A stretch of DNA of 64,000 nucleotides from Xiphophorus maculatus (GCF_002775205.1 NC_036455.1:93501-157500); one strand, 5' to 3'; shown: positions 22,901-35,437, numbered from the stretch's first letter. Made by a program: numbers and translations. Notes: generated by a model from the letters alone, not told the origin.

Positions 22901-25900
22901 TCAGAGAAGCAATTAAAAAGTAGAAAACATCTCATATGACAAACAAAGCTGGACAAGGGACTTATATTATTGCTAGCAGGTGCAGCAAAACAAAAGGATA
23001 AGACAACACTTAATGCTCACTGGTCAAGAACTACAGCAAAGAATGGCATCTTGGGTTTAACAAGTCCTCATAACAATATTATATTGACCCATTAGGTACA
23101 AGTCAAGGACAAATCCTGTGGGTTTGTTTCTCTCCAAAAGACTGGAAAAAATTTTAGAGCGAAGGGATTCATGAACCCTTTGAAACTCTAGGACATTTTA
23201 CATAAAACTGGTGGTGTCTGCCAAAGCTGAGAATGGGTTACTGTTGGGTCTTTTGATGGGACAATAATGACCAACACAGAAATGGTTCACTTGACAAAAG
23301 AAATCAACCTTCTTTTTATGTAAATCCTATTTAAAGATGATCAAAGATCACTTGCTCTTTATGCGCCAACCTTTTAAAATATTAAAGAACACAATAAAGT
23401 CCTGTCCTAATCAGAAAGTAGTTTTAATACTATCATTACTCAATACTTCTGTAGCATACTTACGTCTCCTTGTAGTCCTTTAGCACTCTGTTGGTGTAGA
23501 AGGTGGCTGCATCGTTCATTTCCTTCACGTACTGACCTGGTTTCTGACTCTGAGACAGGAACAGAAAAGATGCGCTCTCATGAGAACGTCTTTCCTCATC
23601 CTGGCAGAGATATAAACACCTCGCCTCCACTGAAGATTTGTCTTCATTTGAGGGTAAAAGCTGAGAAGTTCATGCTGATATGTGAAAGTTCAGTATGTTT
23701 TTGATAAATTTGGGGAAGGTCCCTTCATGACAGCGACTTACACAGACCAGAGTCAGTTTTAACAGTTTTAAGGTCCTAAAGAGAGGCAGCTGTCATCTGG
23801 ATAAAAATAATATTTAGTTGGAAATGCTGAGACCATTCCCAAGCCCTTCTACTGAGGGGAAACCGAAACCCTGCAAATAAGGCCTTTTGAAATGTATCTG
23901 AACTCTAGACTTTATTTTCTTTTACAATTATTTCATATTTTCATAAATCCACATTAACAGTTATCAGTGAGTGTGGGCATTTATCGTATCACTTATCGTG
24001 AGAGATTTCTTATCACAATATTAATTTTAATTTATTGTTGTCATAATAAATTTTAATTAATGATGTTTAAAACCTCTCAATCTGTCTGTATTGTTGGAAT
24101 TGTTGATTTTAAACTTGTTTCCACTGTTTATTCTATGAAATTATCAATAAATGCTAATATATCTGAAAATATGATTAAATGCATTTACTATTTGTAATTT
24201 AGTGTCATAAATCACACTTCTACATATGATTGATGCCCTAAAGACGTTTTTCAAGAACAATATTTGTATTTGTGGAGATATAATTGCTGTCATGCAGTCA
24301 GAGCTTTGCACTATAAGAACTATTTGCACTAAGTAGTTCTTATTGTCACTTTTATCATTATGACAATAGTACCATAAAATATTGTGATCAAACTTCATGT
24401 TGTCCACCCCTAGCTCTCCTGATGAGATTTTACTTTATTATATTCTCGTTTCGTACCACTGCCACCCAGCCCAGGGCGGGAATGCTCTCGCTGACGGCCG
24501 ACAGGTGGTTGAAGAGCGAGCTGCCTCGGTTTCGCTCCCTGAAGTTCTGGATTTCCTGGATGTGATCGGAAATTGGCTTCAGGAGGTCTTGGAGCTCCAT
24601 CTGCAAAAGCAAACATTGAGAAATGAACAGAATAACAGCAAAAGGGGAAGAAAACATTCAGAAGGACGTTGACGTGTAGTCTATTGGGACTGATAGTGTT
24701 TACAGAAATGCTTCAGATGATTTTCAGCTGCCCTCCTCCGCCCGTCCTCACAGTAAACCCCAAACCTGCTCTCAGAACAGGGTCTAATTTTATAAGACAT
24801 TTTTTCCACTGGATCTTCCAGATCTTAGCTTCGGCTTTGCGTGCCTCCCGGCTCTTATCCACCTTTCCCCATCGCTCCTTTTCTTTCCGACATTCCTTCA
24901 TCCATGGGGAGATCCCTCTGGCCTTGTAAGGCGTCCCGCTCCTCCAGTGTTTACAGTTTACCAATCAAACATCTCTCACCCTGAACCCAGAGCAGTATGA
25001 AATATATACTGTTAATACGCTGCAGCCAAAGACTAAAAGAGTATCCTTTGAAGCTTCTGTGTGATGGAAATCAAAGAAATACTGACCACGGTGAGCAAGT
25101 TTTAAGAATTTCCTGCATGTCTGAGTGCACAGCAACAAAAACAAATAACACTGGACGAGGTGGAAAAAGCCAGAGTAAATTTTTCTCTTTGTAAATTCCT
25201 TCCCAGAACTATGTTCCTTCCAAACTGTATTTGGCACTCAACTTTTGCCATAATGTAATAGTATTTTGTAAAGGTACTCACACCCCTTGGATGTTCAAAA
25301 TGCTTAACAGAAAGTAGGAGAAAATTGTCAGGTGAAACTACAATCACACGTGGCTTTTCCATTTTAGCAAGATAAAAAACGAACAAGTATGAGGTGAGAA
25401 AATAATTAATCAGAAATGTATTTTAACTGTGCAAGAGCAGCAGAGATCCACACCACATGTGGGAGAATCAACTAGGGTCAGAAAAGGCCTGTTACAATTT
25501 CTGCAGACCTCACACATCCTGGACACAAACTGTTCGGACTTTTATCTTCAGGCTGGTGCTACAAAGTGATATTTGCAAAAGAAACAGCTGCCACAGAAAC
25601 TGTTTCTTTGTCAGACTGTTTGTTTGATTAACACAGTGAACACAGCCTGAGTGGCTGTGAAAGAAAATATGCATATTTTCACTTTCACAATCCTTTTTTT
25701 TCTTTCAAAGGCTACAGATATGTGTATATAGTTCCTATTGATCCCCATTTTATTTAATCTAAAGTTCATATATTCATAATGTATATCTGTACACTGTCAG
25801 CGCTTGACTTTGAAGTCAAATTCCTTGCCTGTGTACACAATCAATCAAAACAATAAAGCTGATTTTGATTGTGATTCTGAAAAGTGTTTTATAAGTTCAT

Positions 25901-28900
25901 TTCATTTCAATATGAGGAAAGAAAACTTGCAGACAAGTTTAAACTGGGATGGAGGCTCAATTCTAAAACTGAGCTATGGTGAAATGGTTAAGATCAAAGC
26001 ATAAATATCTGTTAGAATATTAGAAATATATTAATAAGCAGACATACATACTATCAATTAAAATGAGCCTATAAAGCAAATGATCTGAGCTGTATATCTT
26101 AATATTCAAATACTGGATCAGAATAGGGATCGTCCTGTTACAGGGATGTAAACTGTCTGTCTGTGTGAACATCCTAGACCCACAACTCGTAGAAACAAGC
26201 CCAGTCACGTTAACAGGCCAACCTGAGGTCACGCTACTTTCTTTGCCTTCTTTTCTCTGTTTCACTCAGACTCTCTATCTCTCATACTGACTACAGGCTC
26301 AAATATAGAACATGTCCATAAAAAGTCAGAGAGCACAACAGCGCAGCGCAGGAGAGAAAGGCCAGAACTTTGCGAAATGTGTGTGTGCGTGTTTGAAAGA
26401 GACAGGGTGAAAGAAAGTAGAGGGGGTATTGCCCAGATTTATTTATCACTGTTTTACAGCTGCACTGGATACTACAGCTAAATAAATGTATGGTGAGGAG
26501 GTTTTATTTCTGAGAGTGGGTGGTTTGTGATTTTACCCAGGGAATCTGGGAGGTTTTAATGTCGACTGTGCACAGAAAGCATCGCTACTTCCACCTCTAA
26601 GCTAAAATATGCCATTTTGTAAAAGAAAAAACACCAGTTTTTAACCAATCCTGCTGAAAACTAAAAGTTCATTAAAATAACATAACTTCTCACCAACAGG
26701 GTCTAATTTTATAAGACATTTTTATAAGTCTTATGAAATTAGACTTATACAATTTTATAAGGTCTGTAAACAGATTCTACACTTTTTTTTACATTTATAT
26801 GACAGAACAATGCAAAGCATTGCACAATTATGAAAAAGAAGAAAAATGCTACATGGATTTCTATTATCTTACACACAGCAGTTTTCTGCTTGAAGTCTTT
26901 CAGTACGTCTCTGCCAGGGAATATGCTAAACTTCGCCATTGTTTACGTTATTGCTTAAACTGAGATTTATTGGAGAGAATCACTGAATGTTAGTTTTCAA
27001 GTCTCGTCAATTGAAGCACAGGAGTAGCTAGTGAAACGGCAGGAACAACTGAAACTTCACAAGGAAAATAACAGGTAATTAAACAGGAGGAACAACGACA
27101 ACTGATGAGCATATTTACTGAGGGAGAGGTGAAAATTACAAAGCAACCAGGAGGATTAATCAGTGGAAAACAGAAACAGGCAGGCAGAGGCGAATCAGCA
27201 GAAAACTGTGAAGAGGAGAAAATTGACGACCTGAGGGAAGGTGAATGATAAATACAGAGAACTGTACAGGAACTAGAGGAGTAAACAAACCAGGGGAGAA
27301 AAATGACACCAATCAAAGAGAAAACAATAAAGGAACAATTAAATAAACCAGCAAAAAGAAAGTAGCTAATATGGCAAGATTTAATAAAGACAATAAATAA
27401 ACACAGTAATTTTTTACCAGACACAAAATCAACCAGGGGGCATAAAAGAAGGCCAGGATGACCAGGAGAGACAGCTGGTGCATCTTTCAAAAGTCAAAGA
27501 CTTAGTGGGAGATTTTACATGCCTGAAGTGAAACTCTAAATAAATGTGGTCATTTCTCCTCTAACATCTGTCTCTTCCGCCCTCTCTTCGTGTAACCCAA
27601 ACAACTTCCTTGTTTGCTTTCCAGGCTCTGCCTGAAAGCTTTTTTTTTCTCCCTCTTAGCCAATGGCCTGACAGGTTGGAAGTACTCACTTCCTGGTGGA
27701 CCCTCTGACACCAGCACACAGCACACAAACAGCACAGTCCAAAGGGATGATATCACTATCACTTCTTTCATACGCAGCTTTCTGTCACAACCCTCTTTTT
27801 CTTCTGCCGTTTGGCATTTTGGGAATGTGTTGCATTAGCAGTTTTCCTGGTCAAAGAGCAGAATAATCCCTCTGGATGGGCCTGGTCTGCTGGGGGAAAC
27901 AGGACAGGGGGCTCAGATTCTCTCTCACGCAGGACCGAGTTACTGCTCTCGAGAACTGTACTGCCGCTGCTTCCTACAGAGCCTTACAGAGAAAATGGAA
28001 ATATTTTCCTGTCGTTCGGTGAATCAACTTTCATGAATTTGCAGCATCATTGGTATGCATGCTGAAGGTGTTTTGTTTGACTTTGCTTTCAGTAGAAAGC
28101 TGAGGGAGGATCTAATCACAGGTCTGCTCAGCCCTCATCAGGAGGAATCGTCACGCTTTTGAATGCATGCAGCAGCATGAAGTTGTGTGAAACAGAAAGT
28201 GGTGCTGCAGGTGCTACATAACCATAACACTGCAGGTGCTCTCCATCAGGGAGTTTTTTTTCATTGCTCACACCTGAACATCATGGTGGAGCTTACTTTG
28301 GGTTTCCTGACAAGATGTTAGTACAGAAATTGTGGTGTTATTTTGATCTGTCCAGCCATGTTTATTTGGAGGATCAATAACCTCTTCCAGTTTCTTTAAA
28401 ACAGAGTTGCTTAATACCTCAGTTTGGAATAAAATAATGAGATGTTGTAAAAACATAAATAGAAACTTTATTTGTCAGAAAAGAATATGTTTTTAAGTTT
28501 TACGACTCTTTTGGTTTGTCAAAATACTGTGGGTGAGGACACAAAATCTACTAAAGCTATCAGTAATTCATGATTTACAGATTTATTAACATCATGTTGT
28601 TTCCACATCAACTGATCAGCACAGATTTGATGAATCCCATATATGGAACTTGCCCTATGATCATTTCTGCAGACAAATCTAGACTGTTTCTTTGCTAATT
28701 AACATCCAAAGTGATCACCGCCCTTTTTCAGAGTTTCTCTGTATTTATAATTGCATGTTTTAGTGTGAAAACATTGTGCTGATTTACCTGTGCCGGTTCC
28801 TGGTGCGTGGAAGCCATCTGAAGAAACGTTCTCTGAGTCTGCAGCGCCTCATTCACCATCTCGGCCTGCGAAATTGGAAAGATTAACACTGATTTTGACT

Positions 28901-31130
28901 AAAAGCATATTTTTAGGCAACCTATCGCCAGTATCATTGCCAGATTGTGATGGTGAAACCGGCCAGCACACACACCCACACACAGATTGGGTTATTTCCA
29001 GCCATGTGAGTCCTGTGTGTGTTTGAGACCTCAAGTCATGGGCCAGAGGAACCACCAGGGAGGTTTTCTCCATATAAGGGGCTCTGAAAACTAAAAAAAA
29101 AAAAAGAACAAAAAAACCTGCCTCGGGTTCTCAGTTACACTCATACACAGATCCCTCCTCCACTCAGACCAGTGATGAGACACAGAAATAGAAACAAAAA
29201 AAAAAGAGAAACAGATAAAATACAGGCATTCATCATTCCTCTGTTCTGAAGCACTCTCTGTTGTGTTGCATGATTTTAAGATCTGCAGACTTAAAAAGAA
29301 AACAGTCCTCCACTAATTTAAGTTAAAATGTAGGGCCAAAGTTCTGCTTTTCTTCCTATAGGTTTTGTAGAGTAAAGAAAATTGTTGCCACTGTGCAGAA
29401 ATGTGAACACTACAAACCTCCCACAAACACTTCAGGACTCTTCAGCTGTCCAGACGTGTGTGTGTCTTTCAAAGAGCGGGATCTGGAGAGGAGCAGTCCT
29501 CACTGTTTACACGCTGCTGTCCAGGGAAATGAGAACTAAATCCACTCCACTTCACCCAACAATGATTTGCTTAGATTAGAGTCTCTCTTTTCTTGTTTCG
29601 CTTTGATAATCTTTTAGTAAAGCGGTCCAAAATAAGATTTCAATTAAAGATTCTTTCCTCCATGGTCCTCCCTAACATTTGAACAAATACTCCTTGTATG
29701 CTGTGTATAAACACTTGCACATTAATGAGACCACTTTAGATACATTTTCTTCCATGAGGAAGTAAAAAGGATTTCTTCTTTCAGCTCAGTTTTAACTGCA
29801 GCTGCTGTTTAAACCTGAGTATTTTAAAAACCTTTCAAATTTTCATTTCCAGCCTCGTCTAGGCAACGACACAGAAACTGTCACAAGCTAACATAAAGGA
29901 AGAAAAGCAAACCTTGACCAAATTTATGTTTATTAATTTATTATGTAAGGTCAAAGGGACACAATTAAATACATAAATACATCATCAAGTCATTAATTAA
30001 ATCTGCCATGAAATAAATAAGTGTTCAGTTAAATGTTAAGCTTCACTTTAATGACACATTGAGCATCTTAAACAAATTATTACAACATTTGATTAAATAT
30101 TTATTTATTTTGTGGTACATTTATGTTTAAATGTCTCATGTGTTTATGAGACATTTAATAAAATTATTTTAAAAACTATCCCAAGACAGTGCCAGAAAAA
30201 AGGATAGCTGTGACGCCTAAGCAAACTTTTATATTTTGAATTTTGTCTCCAGACACTCTCTTGGATTTTCTTTAGAATATTTTAGAATATTTTTACAAAA
30301 ACTTTTGCAAATGATTAAAAATCGCATACCAACAGAAAAGGGAGAGCTCTGAATAGGCTTTATTGTGACTAAAGTCAATTATAACGTGTCCTGCAAAAAG
30401 CGAATGCACATTTAGTAAAACATACTGTTTTGATAAAAAAGTATGTCTTAGTAAAACAATATGTTTTACTAATATTGTTTGTTTTGTCATACTTTCGCCA
30501 TAGTTACACCAAAATCTGCTTGTAATTGGCTGATCAGTTCCTCGTGACGACTCCTCTTCCAGAAACCGACAAACATTGATGACATGGACAGAACATGCAG
30601 ATGGTTCTTTGCATATATTTTGTATTTCAAATATACGTCAAAACACTTTTGTTTTCCGAGGCCATATAGAAAGTGTTGCTCCAGTTACAAGCGTTTATTA
30701 CATTTTTAAAATTTTAAATTATGTTCCTTTTTTAATTCATGTTATAGGCTACATGTTAGTAAATTCTTATACAATAAACAACAAAGGTTATTTCTATCCT
30801 GTCCTATTTAAATAAAGTGACTTACATGTTTCTCCACTTCACTTCCTACAGCTCTGCTGCAGTTCAGATAATCTGACAGTGGACCTTTCAGCAGAACGTC
30901 GAAGACCTCCACACTCTGACCTGAAAGCACATACACAGAAATCCTGTTTACCCGTTCTGGCTGTAGAACAGCAGGGAAACACTTCAGCAAATGTTTTTAA
31001 GCACCGACCCACCTCCATCTACACCATTGACACAGTTCCCATTGAGCATGTTGCTGGACGCCTGCATCGTGACGGATATTTCCTCCATGCGAGTCACGGC
31101 CCGCTCCAACCGCTGCATTAAATCCTCCAT
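16962..31130 (-). CDS. cap2: Adenylyl cyclase-associated protein 2 (CAP2), 12 coding exons
   Basis: CAP proteins bind actin monomers, work with cofilin and recycle ADP-actin in the cytoplasm; CAP2 is enriched in heart and skeletal muscle. Coding exons, 5' to 3': 31130-31013, 30920-30826, 28865-28788, 24600-24457, 23549-23464, 22520-22415, 19051-18856, 18410-18247, 18159-18036, 17952-17870, 17305-17162, 17045-16962, giving 473 aa (human CAP2 477). The start [12 protein letters not shown] matches the family RLE-type N terminus. The helical domain runs to about residue 205 (PALGWVAV and FRERNRGS are conserved), then a nine-proline run near 226-240, a WH2-like segment (ALFAQLNQG...KGLKHV) near 260-285, and the beta-sheet CARP domain to the end ([24 protein letters not shown]). 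The donors after 24457 and 18247 are unusual GTACG sites. Synteny with rbm24 and stmnd1 favours cap2 over cap1. Confidence 0.93.
19052..22414. other. cap2 intron 6 contents
   Basis: No coding region supported. It holds A-rich decayed sequence at about 19430-19880, a GATCGG-type repeat scrap at 20858-20965 related to the one at 3668-3980, and a Tc1-like fragment at 21315-21955. Confidence 0.4.
21315..21955 (-). mobile_element. Decayed Tc1-like fragment in cap2 intron
   Basis: Plus-strand phrases 'agcagttttcaagtctc', 'aggtctaaactttgactgg', 'ctccatccatcttcccatca', 'gagatgttcaaagcttggga' and 'ttaaattacacacagtctga' follow the order of the reverse-complemented Tc1-like element at 15916-16945. No intact transposase frame remains. 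Confidence 0.7.
23957..24412. repeat. Dispersed repeat with 'ttatcgtg' motifs in cap2 intron
   Basis: 'atttatcgtatcacttatcg' near 23980 and a terminal 'gttgtccacccctag' near 24400 are phrases I associate with a common AT-rich fish dispersed repeat. Family and limits are uncertain. Confidence 0.35.
24777..24805 (+). repeat. 29-bp segment repeated 1.9 kb away in the same intron
   Basis: A 29-base stretch starting AACAGGGTCTAATTTTATAA is identical to one beginning at 26696. Both lie in cap2 intron 3. Confidence 0.75.
26696..26744 (+). repeat. Second 29-bp copy ending in a 17-bp inverted repeat
   Basis: The second copy of the 29-mer continues into a hairpin. Arm 26701-26717 (GTCTAATTTTATAAGAC) pairs with 26728-26744 (GTCTTATGAAATTAGAC) at 16 of 17 positions, with a 10-base loop. 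The copy at 24777 has no second arm. Confidence 0.75.
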
Positions 31131-31415
31131 TGTGACAATCCTGGAAACAAAAACAGAAATTTGTTATTTTAGTGATCTGGACATCACTAGAAGATGTTCT
31201 GAAACTATGCTTTTACTCTGATTTTCACAAAGACTTCATTGTAGGAAGTGCAGCTTGTTGAATATGAAGACAGTTGGTGTTTAAGTTGTTTGGCCTGATG
31301 CAGCGTTCACAGGTTTTGACCTTAAACACACAAATCCATCATATAATTGAGTTGAAGAGACAAGACGACTTAAAAAGACTGTGAGAAACCGAAATGAGAA
31401 TTTTTTTTATGAACA

Positions 31416-31812
31416 GTGCATCGCAAAATATTCATATTCATTCATGTTAAATGTAAGATTGGGATTTTATTTGATAGACTGATTAATTGTGAAGATGATA
31501 ATGATACATGAAGGATAATGATACATGGTTCTTGAGCCACTTAAGCTTTTCTAGCCCAACTTTATAATTACAAACTACTTCATGTTGATCTAAGAAATGA
31601 AATAAAAAATCCCAATGACTTGCATCTGTCATCAACTTTCTAAAATAATGACCCAGATCATTTTTGTCACAAAAGAAAATCACAGTTTTTTTCTTTCCAA
31701 GAGATATTTAGGTTAAAAAAAGAAGATTTAGGCCATAATTTTAGGAAGGTGATGATATTGAAGTTTGTGGTTGTGACAAAATGTAGCAAGATTAAGGATT
31801 ATAAATGTATTA
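31416..31812. mobile_element. MITE-like deleted derivative of the Tc1-like family in cap2 intron 1
   Basis: The left end ('agtgcatcgcaaaatattca', 'gattgggattttatttgata', 'aatgatacatggtt') and right end ('gtttgtggttgtgacaaaatg') match the two ends of the Tc1-like family, with almost no transposase sequence between them. It is about 400 bp and is probably an internal-deletion product. Confidence 0.55.
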
Positions 31813-32964
31813 GTACGGAATTGTGTGTATTTAGATGTATAAAAACTTGAAGTAGAGAGTTTATTATTAAAATCTCAAACTGATTACATTTCATATTTAC
31901 TAAAATAGATATTTTGTTTAAGTTTAGAGCTGAACTATTATACAAAACATAGCTAATCCGTTTTAACACTGCCCAGCCGTACGGCTCATCCTGAGATAAT
32001 GCAGGCTTGCTTCCAATATTTATTAGTCAGCCAAAAGAGGAATTCAATCCAGCTATCCACTGCATGTTTATGCAAACGACTGCTGGGTAACACACACTCT
32101 CCAGTCTGACACCTGCCACCTTCAACACATATTACAATATGGTGATATATCTACTTTACAGAAAGAATTTTAAAAACACACAAAAGGAGTATACCGGTGT
32201 CAGGTTTAATAATGCCCCCTGTTTGTTAATTTCTGCTCATGATTACGGACCGTGAGCAGCAAACATGCCCTGATGCAGGTCGTTGAGAAGTCGCCCAGCA
32301 GTGACACATGCCTGTCGTGAGACTCAGATGTTATTTCTGCTTTGCGGGCGGCCACAACATGAACTCCAGAGACCTGGAGAGCTCCTGCTAGGATTACTAC
32401 ATCAGCTACTGATGGAAACTGAGGAAAACACAAGGAGCCAGGGGAAACAAATTCATTTCAACTCCACTTCACACAACGTGCAAGGTTACATTTTTCAGGA
32501 TGGGTATTATAAACTGAACACAAAGTAGGAAACATGAATTCACAAGGCTTTCCAAAGATCTTTTTTATTTATGATCTGTCTACTACTGGTTTTCTTTTCT
32601 TTTTTTTCTATGCCAAACTGTTAACTATAAATTATACAGGTACATAAAGAGCAAAAACGTATTTTAAGTTGGATATGTCACATGGCAACATGTAAAAAAA
32701 AACAGCTTGTGTGCTTTTTTTTGACATGTTAGCTTAACCTATCATAAAAACCACAATTTGACAGAAACAAATAAAATTTCAGCTTCAGTAGACATGTATC
32801 CCTTCGATGTACGCATGAAGTTTTCCCTGCAGTACATGATTATCTGAAAGATGGTGAATCTCTCTGCTCTTCTGCTAGAGCTTTGTATCATTTTTTCTTT
32901 CTCTAAAGCAAATTATTTATAGGTGCATTTAATAAGCTGAAGATAGTTTTATTTAATCACACTC

Positions 32965-33245
32965 ATCTTTTATCCATTTTCTAAACTCACTTGTCCTTGC
33001 AGGGTCAGAGGGCAACACAGAGACAAACAGGACAGACAACCATGTACACTCGTTCCCACATAACAACAATTTAAAGAGGTCAATTCACCTAACAGTCATG
33101 TTTTTGGACTTTGGGAGTACCCAGAAAGAATCCTCGCATGCACACGCGGAATATGCAAAATCCATGCAGAAAGACCTCAGATAATATTTTGAACCCAGGA
33201 CCTTCTTGCTGCAGTGCTACCAAGTGTGGCATCATGCAGCCCCAC
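32965..33245. repeat. Dispersed teleost SINE/LINE-derived repeat
   Basis: Runs from 'tccattttctaaactcactt' to 'gaacccaggaccttcttgct' and 'gcagtgctacca', including 'cgcatgcacacgcggaata' and 'tccatgcagaaagacctcag'. This order is a very common fish dispersed repeat, here diverged. I cannot assign a formal family name. Confidence 0.6.
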
Positions 33246-33689
33246 ACATCGACTAATGGGACTTCAGAGTAGATCTCTATTCATTTGATTGTTATTTTTT
33301 TAAAACATATACTGCATAATTGACATGGTCAGATACAAGAACTGCACAGAAAATACGAGAAAACTAAAGAAAAGTCAGACCTTAAGAAAGCTTAGAAAAC
33401 TTCTGACCAGTTTTAAAACAGTTCACAAGAATCTGGCTCTCTATGTTTAAAGAAATTGGAATAATTCAACACGTTTCACAGTATTTTTGCAGTATATTAT
33501 TGGAATAATTTACTAATAGAGAACTTTTTAACATCTACCAGCCAGAAGTTAGCCAAGAAGCCTCTCATAATGGATTACATTACATACTTTGATTACATTT
33601 GACCGATTATTTGACTGTTTTTATGAATCCAATAGAACTGACAGATTCATTTGATTGTGCCACAGAGTTATATTTTTTGGTTGTGAAGG

Positions 33690-33880
33690 AATGCTTTTTT
33701 GGTGTTAGTATGGTCTAGTCAAAGCCTGGGCCTAATTTCGACTAAGAATCTGTGATCATCGATCAAAAAATATTAAAATATAACCTTTTCTTTAAATTGT
33801 ACACTATTGAGTGATTAAATTATGTTTGTGGTTGTAATTTGACAAAATGTGTAAAAAAGTGGATGAAGTACAGATTCTGT
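33690..33880 (+). mobile_element. Short Tc1-like remnant in cap2 intron 1
   Basis: 'atggtctagtcaaagcctgg', 'aatctgtg' and then 'gtttgtggttgtaatttgac' are the last transposase portion and right end of the Tc1-like family in plus orientation. Confidence 0.5.
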
Positions 33881-35116
33881 TCCTGTTTTCTACTGCAGGT
33901 CGAACTTTGCACAAACATCCAGGAAGCAAAAAATATCCAGCATCTGAACTGGTCTTGTTCTCAGTCGGCCAAATTCTCCATGGTGATATGAAGACTCCTG
34001 CAGTTGTGCTTTTGTTAGCTTTCATGTGGCCTTCAATATTAATGAAGTCCTTCAACAATCAGCTTTTTTTTTTTTCTTCTTGTTCCAGAAAAATGATGAA
34101 GCAAATAAGAAAATGTTGCAGTCGACTTGATTCCATTATTATTATTCTTGCGGTACGTTTTTAAACCTCCGCTTGTTCTCAGAGGTGTGTTTTCATGTCC
34201 ACAGTGTAAAGATGGAAAAAATCACAGCTGGGAAAGCAACACATGGTCCTGAAGGATCTCAGCTTGTGGATCCTGTGCCCTGGTATCTGATCTTTGGGGC
34301 TATATTGGGCCACAGCCTGCCGTTTGTTGCAATGGACCCACTGCAAGACAGTTTAATGCAGGCCTCAGAGTGCTGGGCTGCACTCCCTGAGACAATAAGC
34401 AGCTGAACAGGGAGGAAAACCTTGTATCTGTGCTAAAACCCTGAAGCCTATAAACTATATAATAATAATAATAAATCACAAATGAAATTCTGAACATGTG
34501 CGGTGAAGAATATTCACGTAATATTTCATAGGTGGCACAGACAAAAATCCTGCATAGAGAGAAAACATACAAATGTGCAACAAAAACTAAAGTAGATTCA
34601 ATTAATAAAGTTTCAAATGTATGAAATTATTGTGAAGACAATTCAAAAGCAAAATTATTTTGAATCTGTGTTTTGTTCTTTGAGTCACACATCAGCTCAT
34701 TTATTCCTCATCAACTTGTGAGGTATCATAAACTTCAGTTTATAAGACAATGAAGCTCACAGATTGATGCAAACCTAACTGAGATTTGATTCTTTGAAAT
34801 CACGTCGGTGTTACTATTGTGTTGTGTGTAAAGGTGTAACATTACAAAAGGTGATCCTGACTTTCAACGCTTAGTCGTGTCATCAAATCACCCAGCGAGA
34901 CCAGGAAAATGATGACAAAAGAAAATAGCGGTCTCCATAATGATTAAAATACACCCACACCGCAGGGGAGTGGGAGAAAACACGGAGCAGTGAAGATGTT
35001 TGCCCATTTGCTCAGGGACGCGCACATCTCCACCCACCAGTGCAGGACCCCAGCCCCTCTGCTCCTCCCTGTCACTGGATAAAATCTATCTAAAACATCC
35101 TATAGAAACATCTTAC

Positions 35117-35246
35117 CTCCCTCCTTTGCTCCTCAGCAAGTTTCTGCCGCCGTCTTGAGTTGGGTTTGTTAGTATTTCCGTCCGGTTTGTTCTGGGCTGT
35201 GCGCCTTCACCATGCGGTCCAGTGCGTCCTCCCCTCGCGGCTGTGC

Positions 35247-35280
<34 letters not shown>

Positions 35281-35300
35281 CTCCGGTCGCACTCTTCCGG
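35117..35300 (-). other. cap2: Probable untranslated first exon and core promoter of cap2
   Basis: On the minus strand a strong donor, GGGAG|GTAAGATG, ends an exon at 35117. The exon with the cap2 start codon has an acceptor just before 31140 (CCAG|GATTGTC), so an upstream untranslated exon is required. The region is the most GC/CpG-rich in the area and includes a (CAG)10 repeat. The 5' limit is not visible. Confidence 0.5.
35248..35277. repeat. (CAG)10 trinucleotide repeat at cap2 5' end
   Basis: Ten perfect CAG units on the plus strand, read as CTG in the cap2 sense direction, within or just before the inferred first exon. Confidence 0.9.
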
Positions 35301-35387
35301 GATGTCCTAATTAAGCAACACGGTGAACCTGAGAGCCTCAGAGACCCAGACCCGGACTGTGACTCAGTGAATTTCCCCTCTGAAGCG

Positions 35388-35437
35388 GACAGACAAGCTT
35401 GAAAACTTGTCTGTCATCCGCTAAAAATAGATGACAG
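35388..35437. promoter_or_regulatory. Palindromic MEF2/TGACAG module upstream of cap2
   Basis: A perfect MEF2 consensus, CTAAAAATAG, lies at 35421-35430. It is flanked by an 8-bp perfect inverted repeat, CTGTCATC at 35411-35418 and GATGACAG at 35430-35437; TGACAG is the MEIS/TGIF-type site. Overlapping it, GACAGACAAG (35388-35397) and CTTGTCTGTC (35406-35415) form a perfect 10-bp inverted repeat with SMAD-type GTCTG boxes. MEF2 drives muscle genes, which fits cap2. The function is inferred. Confidence 0.5.

Noticed and set aside
24713-24964. Charged 83-codon frame in cap2 intron 3
   Set aside because: Lys/Arg/Trp-rich and mildly gene-like, but no family recognised and no matching splice sites; shares a 29-bp repeat with other intron DNA.
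27000-27490. 166-codon minus-strand frame in cap2 intron
   Set aside because: From an A/G-rich plus-strand block; Ser/Phe/Cys-rich without any domain; probably old repeat.
30413-30470. AGTAAAACA...TGTTTTACT repeats, possible palindromic operator
   Set aside because: Short AT-rich near-palindromes are expected by chance in this intron; no second line of support.
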